This document shows, piece after piece, positions 25,725 through 32,307 of a DNA stretch of 64,000 bases. A program made the position numbers and the translations under genes. How positions within the stretch are numbered: the stretch's first letter is position 1; each line of letters begins with the position of its first letter. The notes under the pieces were generated by a model. That model was not told the origin of the DNA. It searched no databases and worked only from the letters and a program-made list of their open reading frames with translations. Origin of the DNA: CAZIBG01 sp964536985 (GTDB lineage Bacteria; Patescibacteriota; Saccharimonadia; Saccharimonadales; AWTP1-31); the NCBI GenBank assembly GCA_964536985.1, contig CAZIBG010000004.1:8735-72734 (forward strand). Direction: 5' to 3'.

Positions 25725-26132
25725 TTATGCGGCTTTATCTAAGAAGTTTTTTAGGTGCGCGACAGCATCTGTAACATCTTTAATAGCAGCTTTTAGGTCC
25801 TTATCGTCGGCACCTCCATCATGCAAGGCAGTGAGCATCTGTCGAGCCTTTTCCTTGGCATCAACAGCCTTGGCTACAGCCGTATCAAGCTCTGGTTTGT
25901 GTTCAGCTTTAAATTTGAGGGCCATCTGTTTAGCTCGTTCGATTTGAGTTGTTACGTCACCATGAAGTTTCTTAAGTTCTTTTTCTGCTTCACGCTTTGC
26001 TTTAAGTGCTGCATCTCGTACATCGTTTCTTGTTTCTTTGCCACTCTTAGGTGCTGTTAGGATGCCAGCTAGATAGCCGATACCTGCTGCAATACTGGCT
26101 CCAATAGCGAATCGTTTGGTATTCTTTTCCAT
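25725..26132 (-). CDS. YtxH-like single-pass membrane protein
   Basis: The 135-residue protein starts with a short hydrophobic helix and the YtxH signature: RFAIGASIAAGIGYLAGILT then APKSGKETR. The rest is a long charged amphipathic helix, rich in Lys, Glu and Ala. YtxH proteins are general-stress or envelope-associated proteins of unknown mechanism. It lies 1 nt after the upstream 86-residue gene, with an AAGGAG site placed across the junction, so the two are co-translated. Confidence 0.8.
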   Translation of the reverse strand: MEKNTKRFAIGASIAAGIGYLAGILTAPKSGKETRNDVRDAALKAKREAEKELKKLHGDVTTQIERAKQMALKFKAEHKPELDTAVAKAVDAKEKARQMLTALHDGGADDKDLKAAIKDVTDAVAHLKNFLDKAA

Positions 26133-26133
26133 A

Positions 26134-26394
26134 CTATTTCTCCTTCTTTTCTCTTACTGCGTGGATAACATTTGATACTAATTTGGCAATAGCAGCTGGT
26201 CCAGCGGTCTGCTGGAAGAATGTTGTGACTGAATCTGCTTTATCGGCAATTTGCTCAGCCTTCTCTGTTATACGTTTAATATGCTGCAATACCTTTATGG
26301 TATAGGCGGCGATTACGATACTTAGTAATAAAAAGATTGCAAGTAGTGAACTTACGATAATAACTAGAACTGATGCACTAGAGTCTATTGTCAT
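26134..26394 (-). CDS. Small membrane protein, DUF948-like
   Basis: The 86-residue protein has one N-terminal membrane helix (about 8-30, SVLVIIVSSLLAIFLLLSIVIAAY), then an amphipathic helix (HIKRITEKAEQIADKADSV) and a basic end. This is the layout of DUF948-type proteins that often accompany YtxH. The function is unknown; membrane-linked envelope stress is a guess. TATACT at 26401-26406 ends 6 nt before the ATG, so the mRNA is probably leaderless. Confidence 0.7.
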   Translation of the reverse strand: MTIDSSASVLVIIVSSLLAIFLLLSIVIAAYTIKVLQHIKRITEKAEQIADKADSVTTFFQQTAGPAAIAKLVSNVIHAVREKKEK

Positions 26395-26400
26395 GCCTTA

Positions 26401-26406
26401 AGTATA
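26401..26406 (-). promoter_or_regulatory. -10 element of the DUF948-like/YtxH operon
   Basis: TATACT on the minus strand, 6 nt from the ATG at 26394. Confidence 0.45.
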
Positions 26407-26429
26407 CACCACAACCCACTCGGCAGAAG

Positions 26430-27287
26430 TTATGCGGCCAGAACCTCCATTCCGACTTTTATCTGCTCTACGGATCCGGGAGCTATTTCTGCGTAACCAT
26501 AGACTCCCATTACCGGCTCGGACTTTCCATCTACCATCTGTTGCATGGCTTTGAATAATTTCGGTACATCACCGTGATTCCGCCCAGTATACGAGCTGCG
26601 TCCGGTGGCTGCGCAGCGTATGGTTGCCCGTGTAATATGAATGGTTGCATTCCCAATTTTGAGGCTCCTACCAATCCAGGACTGTTCTTCCCCGGGTTCG
26701 TAATTGCCGGCAAAGACAAGACTAGGACGGAACCGATTGAAATCATAATCTTCTTCTAAATGGCCGACTTCTTGCAGGGCATCTACCGATGCCTGAGTAA
26801 CAATATGAAGCGGCGCGACAACCCTTTCGGCAGGAGCTGGTCCAACGGCTGCCAAAAGCCACCTGTTTGTCTTGACAGCCAACCGGGCACTCCTGACCCC
26901 TAGGATAGAAGATATTTGCTCTGCAGCGGTATCACCCGCGTCTCGGACCTCTGGTAACTCACCAAACTCGTTAACCAGTTGCTGGACGGGAGCCTCTGGG
27001 TTGTAATGCAACTGCACTACCGGTTCGGTGGAGTCTCCTCTATACATTGCTAGTGAATCAAAACCACCACCAAGCCACAAACCAGACAGTTGACGTCCAT
27101 ATCGTTTGATACTTAACCTGTTTTTAGCCGTGGTTGGATCAATAGAGGAATCATATGCCACCCATGTTCTATCGTGCAGTAGACCACCGCCACTGGATAG
27201 AAACCCCGAATTAAGTTCGGTTCCTGGTCCGCCACTAAGTGGATAGACTAGAATATTGGACAATTGTCCTTCGGTCTCCCTGCTCAT
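26430..27287 (-). CDS. MOSC domain protein
   Basis: The 285-residue protein matches the two-part MOSC architecture: an N-terminal beta-barrel (ILVYPLSGGPG, GLLHDRTWVAYD) and the MOSC domain with HIVTQASVDALQE, DFNRFRPSLVF and IRCAATGRSSYTG, whose conserved Cys would bind sulfur. In well-studied members it carries sulfur for molybdenum cofactor enzymes or reduces N-hydroxylated substrates. No molybdopterin gene is in the window. It follows gatB by 9 nt, but its own TATAAT overlaps the gatB stop codon and ends 8 nt before the ATG. Confidence 0.85.
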   Translation of the reverse strand: MSRETEGQLSNILVYPLSGGPGTELNSGFLSSGGGLLHDRTWVAYDSSIDPTTAKNRLSIKRYGRQLSGLWLGGGFDSLAMYRGDSTEPVVQLHYNPEAPVQQLVNEFGELPEVRDAGDTAAEQISSILGVRSARLAVKTNRWLLAAVGPAPAERVVAPLHIVTQASVDALQEVGHLEEDYDFNRFRPSLVFAGNYEPGEEQSWIGRSLKIGNATIHITRATIRCAATGRSSYTGRNHGDVPKLFKAMQQMVDGKSEPVMGVYGYAEIAPGSVEQIKVGMEVLAA

Positions 27288-27295
27288 CTCTGGCT

Positions 27296-27301
27296 ATTAT
27301 A
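27296..27301 (-). promoter_or_regulatory. -10 element of the MOSC gene, embedded in the gatB stop
   Basis: TATAAT on the minus strand includes the gatB TAA stop codon and ends 8 nt before the MOSC ATG. Confidence 0.45.
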
Positions 27302-28778
27302 AACTAAGATGTTTCTTTAGCAATGTTTGGGCAACAGAGGGGTTTGCTTTGCCTTGACTTAGTTTCATGACTTGACCAACCAAGAAGCCGATGGCTTTCA
27401 TTTCGCCATTACGGACGTCTTCGGCTGCATCAGGATTAGCTGTAATGACATCAAGAACTATTTTCTCGATAGCACCGTCGTCGGATTCTTGAATAAGACC
27501 TTTAGACTCGGCGTAATCTTCTATAGAGCCGGTCAGCTTTTTAACCTGCAGAAGATCGGTAATAACTTGTTTGGCGTTGCTCGAATTAAGTTTACTATCG
27601 GCAACGAGCTTAGATAGTTCGGAATACAATGTTCTTCGGTCGTCTTGACTCAATAGGACCACATTACCTTCGGCAGCCCGAAATGGAATTTCAGTGTTAA
27701 CCAACCAGTTAGCAATTTGCTTGGCAGAATCTGCTTTTTCGATAGCAGGCTCAATGATAGTCCTATAGCTAACTTGTGAATCTGCAACTTCTGCCTCCAC
27801 CAGTATTTCTGTTTGACTGTGATCGAGTCCGAGTTTATGTAGCTTGTCACGCCACTCAGCAGGCAGACTAGGCATGCTATTTTTGATATTAGCTATATAC
27901 TCATCAGACAAGGTGACCGGAGGAATATCCGGTTCTGGCATGTAACGGTAGTCGTGGGCCTGCTCTTTACCGCGCTGGCTGGCAGTTCTTTGCTTTGCCT
28001 CATCCCATCCTCGAGTTTCCTGAACAATGGCCTGCCCTTTTTCTAGCAATTCTATTTGACGGCTTATTTCGTATTCAGCTGCTTTTTCAACACTTCTAAA
28101 GGAGTTGAGGTTCTTGGTTTCTGTCCTCGTTCCGAGATCATTCGTCTTGCTAACACTGACATTTACGTCAAACCGCATATTTCCATGGAATAGATCGGCG
28201 TCGGAAATGTCGGCATACTTCATGAGCAAGAATAGCTCATGGGCGTAGGCTCGAGCTTCTGCCGGGCTGTTAATCTCTGGTTCCGATACAATCTCGAGTA
28301 ATGGCGTGCCAGCACGGTTAAGATCTACAAGACTATAGTCGGCATTAGCCGGGTGAGTACTCTTGCCGGCATCAGCTTCCAGGTGAGCTCTGGTGATGCC
28401 AATGTTCTTCTTAACCCCGTCAACTTCGATTGTAACCGTTCCGCCCAGTACGATCGGATGGTAGAACTGAGTAATCTGATATCCCATCGGCAAGTCAGGG
28501 TAAAAGTAGTGCTTACGATCGAAAGTGCTGAACTTAGATGGTGTCGAACCCAGTGCGAATGCAGCTTTAGAACCAAGGTCCACTGCCGCCTGGTTGAGGA
28601 CGGGCAAGGCACCGGGCATCCCAAGATCGATGTGACTGATGAGTGTATTAGGTTCCGCACCTCTGGCGTCGTTATTAACGGCCGAGAAGAGTTTTGTCTT
28701 AGTTTTTAGCTGGACGTGACATTCAATACCAATAGTTACTTTGTACTGATCACGAATCTCTTTTGTTATAACTGCCAT
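27297..28778 (-). CDS. gatB: Asp-tRNA(Asn)/Glu-tRNA(Gln) amidotransferase subunit B
   Basis: Kinase and tRNA-binding subunit of GatCAB, which converts Glu-tRNA-Gln (and often Asp-tRNA-Asn) to the correct aminoacyl-tRNA. The 493-residue protein opens with VTIGIECHVQLKTKTKLFS and has RKHYFYPDLPMGYQITQF, HLEADAGKSTH and RYMPEPDIPP, all typical. The C-terminal YqeY-like tail domain (LVGQVMKLSQGKANPSVAQTLL) is complete. It is the last of gatC-gatA-(116 aa)-gatB and lies 8 nt after the 116-residue gene. Confidence 0.97.
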   Translation of the reverse strand: MAVITKEIRDQYKVTIGIECHVQLKTKTKLFSAVNNDARGAEPNTLISHIDLGMPGALPVLNQAAVDLGSKAAFALGSTPSKFSTFDRKHYFYPDLPMGYQITQFYHPIVLGGTVTIEVDGVKKNIGITRAHLEADAGKSTHPANADYSLVDLNRAGTPLLEIVSEPEINSPAEARAYAHELFLLMKYADISDADLFHGNMRFDVNVSVSKTNDLGTRTETKNLNSFRSVEKAAEYEISRQIELLEKGQAIVQETRGWDEAKQRTASQRGKEQAHDYRYMPEPDIPPVTLSDEYIANIKNSMPSLPAEWRDKLHKLGLDHSQTEILVEAEVADSQVSYRTIIEPAIEKADSAKQIANWLVNTEIPFRAAEGNVVLLSQDDRRTLYSELSKLVADSKLNSSNAKQVITDLLQVKKLTGSIEDYAESKGLIQESDDGAIEKIVLDVITANPDAAEDVRNGEMKAIGFLVGQVMKLSQGKANPSVAQTLLKKHLSL

Positions 28779-28786
28779 GTGCCGAC

Positions 28787-29137
28787 CTACTCTAATGCCC
28801 CAAGGTCACGAAGTGCTTGTCGAATACCCACCAATGACTTCTTCACGTCAGTTTCTTTTAGTTTTCCATGTGAATCGTCGAGTAATTTTTTCGCCATATT
28901 ATGAGCAAACCACACGCCGTCGTTATCACTAAGTAATTTCTGTGCCTCAACCATGCGTTCGCCCATGCTCTTGCCCTTGAGATGCTTCTTCTTTAGCGCT
29001 TCATCAAGCAGTTTATCGGCATTAATAACGGCTAGCGCCCAGGTGTCTTTACTCTTGCAGAACTTCTGAAGCTCGGTCCATTGATCCTTAAATTTTGCAG
29101 GCTTCAATTTTCGTCGTGGAATTAATTTTAGCTTCAT
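28787..29137 (-). CDS. Conserved small protein between gatA and gatB
   Basis: This 116-residue, very basic protein has motifs WALAVINADKLLDEALKKK, GKSMGERMVEAQKLL and DGVWFAHNMAKKLL. They resemble a helical family I have seen described only as hypothetical in CPR genomes (from memory, not checked). Its ATG overlaps the gatA stop as ATGA, so it is coupled to the amidotransferase genes. The single-domain helical pattern with a conserved ERM..A...W..H centre is HEPN-like in outline, but the RxxxxH RNase motif is not evident. Function unknown. Confidence 0.65.
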   Translation of the reverse strand: MKLKLIPRRKLKPAKFKDQWTELQKFCKSKDTWALAVINADKLLDEALKKKHLKGKSMGERMVEAQKLLSDNDGVWFAHNMAKKLLDDSHGKLKETDVKKSLVGIRQALRDLGALE

Positions 29138-30582
29138 TTTGAATGTTCCTTGTTAGTGAGGTTTTGGATAATCTTTTGAGCGCTGGCGCTTACACTTAGT
29201 AACATTCTATCAGCTTTTTGAGGCGCCATCATTTGTAATCCAACTGGAAGACCATTAATCTTGCCGGCTGGAATAACAATACCGGGTATGCCAACAAGGC
29301 TGGCGCCTACCGTCATAGCATCTTCTAAATACATTTTTAGTGGATCGGTTGTAGTCTCGCCCAACTTATAGGCAGTAGATGGTGCCGTAGGACCGACAAG
29401 TATGTCGACGCTTTCAAAAGCCTTGTTGAATTCGTTGATAAGCTTTGTCCGAACTGTCTGAGCCTTATTGTAGTAAGCATCGTAGTAGCCGCTGCTTAGC
29501 ACATAAGCCCCAATCATTATGCGTCGCTTGGCCTCTGCACCGAACCCTATAGTTCGACTCTGCAGGTAGCTATCATCTAACGACTTTGCATCTGGATTGT
29601 TGTATCCGAAGCGCTGACCGTCATAACGACTAAGGTTACTGCTGATTTCTGCTGGAACAATAATGTAATAGACCGCTAGCGAGAGCGGAAGGCTCGGCAG
29701 GCTGACTTCAGAAACCACTGCTCCGGCTTCTTTTAGGGCATCTACAGCAGCTTGAATACTTCGTCGAACTTCCGGATCAACACCTTCTACCATGTATTCT
29801 TTAATAACGCCGATTCTCTTGCCCTTTACATCTTCTGTAAAATCGACATATCCACGAGAATCTTTATCTATAGTTGTGCTGTCGAGCTCGTCCTTGCCGG
29901 ACATAACGTCCATGACTATAGCAACGTCCTCAACAGTCCGTCCGAGAGCACCAATGGTGTCTGTACTGCTAGCCATGGCTACCACACCTGAGCGCGATAC
30001 CAATCCATACGTAGGCTTGTAACCAACTGCTCCCGTTAAGTGAGCTGGCATGCGCAATGAGCCACCAGTGTCCGTTCCGGTTGCAAATGGTGCCATATCG
30101 AGCATTACAGCTGCAGCAGAACCACCCGACGAACCACCGGGAACACGAGTTTTATCATGGGGATTTAGAGTTGCGAAGAAATCACTGTTTTCGGTTGTCG
30201 TTCCATGTCCGAACGCATCCATGTTAGCTTTGGCTACACAGATGGCGCCTTCAGCTTCTAAACGTTCGATTGCAGTGGACTGATATGGTGCGTTAAAACC
30301 CTTAAGAATGTTACTGGCGGCTGTCGTATCTGCTCCAAAAACTAGGAAGTTATCTTTAGCAATAAACGGTACTCCTGCAAGCCTACCAACGTTTGCTCCA
30401 TCAGCTACAAGCTTATCGATCTCTATTGCTCGGGCTCGGGCTCGATCTTCGATAGTAGCAATAATGGCACGATACTCGGACTTATCTTCAATAGCGCTTA
30501 ATGCCCGTTCTACTAGGCTGACTGCTGTAGTTTTCCCAGACTGAACCTCATCTGCCAATTGGGTGATTACTGGCCAGCTCAT
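29134..30582 (-). CDS. gatA: Asp-tRNA(Asn)/Glu-tRNA(Gln) amidotransferase subunit A
   Basis: Glutaminase subunit that releases ammonia from glutamine for the GatB reaction. The 482-residue amidase-signature protein has all three catalytic residues: Lys in GVPFIAKDNFL, cis-Ser in PGGSSGGSAAAV and the nucleophile Ser in GTDTGGSLRMPAH. VGYKPTYGLVSRSG and the C-terminal GLPVGLQMMAP are also present. The ATG overlaps the gatC TGA as ATGA, and the TGA stop overlaps the next ATG the same way, so the operon is fully coupled. Confidence 0.97.
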   Translation of the reverse strand: MSWPVITQLADEVQSGKTTAVSLVERALSAIEDKSEYRAIIATIEDRARARAIEIDKLVADGANVGRLAGVPFIAKDNFLVFGADTTAASNILKGFNAPYQSTAIERLEAEGAICVAKANMDAFGHGTTTENSDFFATLNPHDKTRVPGGSSGGSAAAVMLDMAPFATGTDTGGSLRMPAHLTGAVGYKPTYGLVSRSGVVAMASSTDTIGALGRTVEDVAIVMDVMSGKDELDSTTIDKDSRGYVDFTEDVKGKRIGVIKEYMVEGVDPEVRRSIQAAVDALKEAGAVVSEVSLPSLPLSLAVYYIIVPAEISSNLSRYDGQRFGYNNPDAKSLDDSYLQSRTIGFGAEAKRRIMIGAYVLSSGYYDAYYNKAQTVRTKLINEFNKAFESVDILVGPTAPSTAYKLGETTTDPLKMYLEDAMTVGASLVGIPGIVIPAGKINGLPVGLQMMAPQKADRMLLSVSASAQKIIQNLTNKEHSK

Positions 30583-30869
30583 AGTACTCGCCTGACTTTG
30601 ATGTTATTGCCGGATCTTGTCGGTACGTTACTTAAAAGCTCCGTTGGGCTTGCACCGTAGTTTTTAACTTCATCAGGTCTAGTGACGTCTGTTAGTCCGG
30701 TTACCTGCGTGGTGGGCTCCAGTCCAGTAACATCAACTTCAGATAATTTTTCTACATAACCTAAGATATCAGAGAGTTCATGTTGGAACTTTTCGATTTC
30801 TTGATCGGTGAGCTTGAGCTTAGCTAAACTAGCCAACTTTAATACATCAGTGCGGGTGAGGTCTGCCAT
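30579..30869 (-). CDS. gatC: Asp-tRNA(Asn)/Glu-tRNA(Gln) amidotransferase subunit C
   Basis: Small clamp subunit that stabilises GatA-GatB. The 96 residues match GatC throughout: VLKLASLAKLKLTDQEIEKF, LSDILGYVEKLSEVDVTG, LEPTTQVTG, and the tail FRxD equivalent replaced by VTRPDEV. TAGAAT at 30877-30882 ends 7 nt before the ATG, so a leaderless gat operon transcript may begin here, independent of the genes above. It ends in TGA, overlapping gatA. Confidence 0.95.
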   Translation of the reverse strand: MADLTRTDVLKLASLAKLKLTDQEIEKFQHELSDILGYVEKLSEVDVTGLEPTTQVTGLTDVTRPDEVKNYGASPTELLSNVPTRSGNNIKVRRVL

Positions 30870-30876
30870 TTGATTA

Positions 30877-30882
30877 ATTCTA
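30877..30882 (-). promoter_or_regulatory. -10 element of the gat operon, leaderless spacing
   Basis: TAGAAT on the minus strand, 7 nt from the gatC ATG. Confidence 0.4.
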
Positions 30883-30898
30883 ACGGATTATGGCCATT

Positions 30899-31597
30899 TT
30901 AACCAGTTAAAATCCAGCGGATGACCATGTCTTTGATTCTTTTGTAATCTTCTTCTGAGTACTGCATATTGGCAATACAGAACCGTTTGCTGGTCAGATG
31001 TGAGCAGAACATGCAGTCTTGCAGGTCTTTGCTATCGTGAATAAAGAATGAGTTAGATATCCCCCCTGACCACGAAATAGCAAAGCTATTAGTGGTCTCC
31101 TTGCTGTCCTCCACACGAATCGAAAATGTTGAGGATTGAGATCGTTGCCCGGCGATGATAAATTCGCTACCGTTATGTACGCTGTCACTGAATAGGACAT
31201 TTTTGCTATGGGTGATGTCTTGTGAATGATAAATGTTTTCTGAAAAATATACATTGTCGGAATGACTGACATTTATAGAATCTATCTGTTTTTCTGTGGT
31301 GGTAAAGTTAACTTGTTTCCAGGCTTCCAAAATATCTTCAATCCGCTCGACTGGTCGAGTTGGACGATCCCAGAACCCATCGGGCTTACCCCAGACGTTA
31401 TCAAGGGTCATAAACTTGGCTGGAGTTGTAGATTGAGCCCAGGTAGGCTCATTAGTTTCGCTGTCGTATACCATTTGCGGCAAACGAACATCGAATGCAA
31501 ACTTTTGCATAATTTGTTCTAAGGACAATGGATTCTGAAACCCAAATACCTGACCAATGATTTTGTCGGCAATTTCTTTTGCCTGTTTTTCATCCAT
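30899..31597 (-). CDS. Hexad-repeat beta-helix protein, paralogue 1
   Basis: The 232-residue protein is not a family I can name. Residues 1-100 form a conserved domain (GQVFGFQNPLSLEQIMQKF, AFDVRLPQ, PTWAQST, KFMTL). Residues about 108-150 show strict six-residue periodicity (DNVYFS, ENIYHS, QDITHS, KNVLFS), as in left-handed beta-helices, and looser hexads run to about 205. CxxC (DCMFCS, 195-198) and a third Cys (207) follow, then an end RWILTG. It is the downstream member of a tandem duplication, 11 nt after paralogue 2 and following the VirB4-like ATPase. Confidence 0.75.
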   Translation of the reverse strand: MDEKQAKEIADKIIGQVFGFQNPLSLEQIMQKFAFDVRLPQMVYDSETNEPTWAQSTTPAKFMTLDNVWGKPDGFWDRPTRPVERIEDILEAWKQVNFTTTEKQIDSINVSHSDNVYFSENIYHSQDITHSKNVLFSDSVHNGSEFIIAGQRSQSSTFSIRVEDSKETTNSFAISWSGGISNSFFIHDSKDLQDCMFCSHLTSKRFCIANMQYSEEDYKRIKDMVIRWILTG

Positions 31598-31608
31598 TAA
31601 GCACTAGT

Positions 31609-32307
31609 TTAACCCGTCAGTATCCAGCGGACAACCATTTCTCGGTACTGCATGTATTCTTCCTTCGTAAACTGCATATTAGCAATCATATACTGTTGAC
31701 TGTTGATGTTTGAGCAGAACATGCAATCCTGTAGTTTTGTGGCGTTACTAATGAATAAGCTATTGGAAATTGAGTTACTCCATTGCACATTAAAACTGTT
31801 ACTACATTTAGAGCTGTCCTCTAGTCTGATACAGAATGTCGAAGCCTGAGCACGCTGACTTGCAAGAACGTATTCACAGCCGTCCATTACGCCGTCGCTA
31901 AAAACGATATTCTTAGAATCGTGGATATCCATGGAGCGGAAAATATTCTCTGAACTATAGATGTTATCGGATTGTCCAACATTCAAAGAGTCTAGTTGAC
32001 GTTCGGTAGCCATTTCGTTGATTTCGCTCCAGGCGGCTAACATGTCTTCTATGCCATTTAAGGGGCGTTTTGGGCGCAACCAGTTACCGTCCGGTGCATC
32101 CAACATGCTTTGGAACGTCATGAACTTAGGTGCGCCAGTCGACTGCGCCCAAGTGGGTTGGTTTGATACCATATCAAATACCTGCTGTGGTAAGCGAATA
32201 TCAAAGGCAAACTTTTGCATAACTTGATCTAATGTTAAGGGGTTCTGAAAGCCAAAAACTTGTCCCATGATCTTATCTACTAGTTCCTTTGCCGCTGCTT
32301 CGTCCAT
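31609..32307 (-). CDS. Hexad-repeat beta-helix protein, paralogue 2
   Basis: It has the same 232-residue length and order as its neighbour: an N-terminal domain (GQVFGFQNPLTLDQVMQKF, FDIRLPQ, PTWAQST, KFMTF), hexads (DNIYSS, ENIFRS, MDIHDS, KNIVFS), a conserved DCMFCS with CxxC at 195-198, and the end RWILTG. By eye about half of all residues are identical between the two. The third Cys of the neighbour is Met here. Its ATG overlaps the stop of the VirB4-like ATPase as TAATG, so the three genes are one translational unit. Confidence 0.75.
   Translation of the reverse strand: MDEAAAKELVDKIMGQVFGFQNPLTLDQVMQKFAFDIRLPQQVFDMVSNQPTWAQSTGAPKFMTFQSMLDAPDGNWLRPKRPLNGIEDMLAAWSEINEMATERQLDSLNVGQSDNIYSSENIFRSMDIHDSKNIVFSDGVMDGCEYVLASQRAQASTFCIRLEDSSKCSNSFNVQWSNSISNSLFISNATKLQDCMFCSNINSQQYMIANMQFTKEEYMQYREMVVRWILTG

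Noticed and set aside
30899..32307. The two 232-aa paralogues as acyltransferases (hexapeptide family)
   Set aside because: The hexads match only the periodicity; there is no catalytic His loop or acyl-CoA site, and the N-terminal domain is unlike those enzymes.
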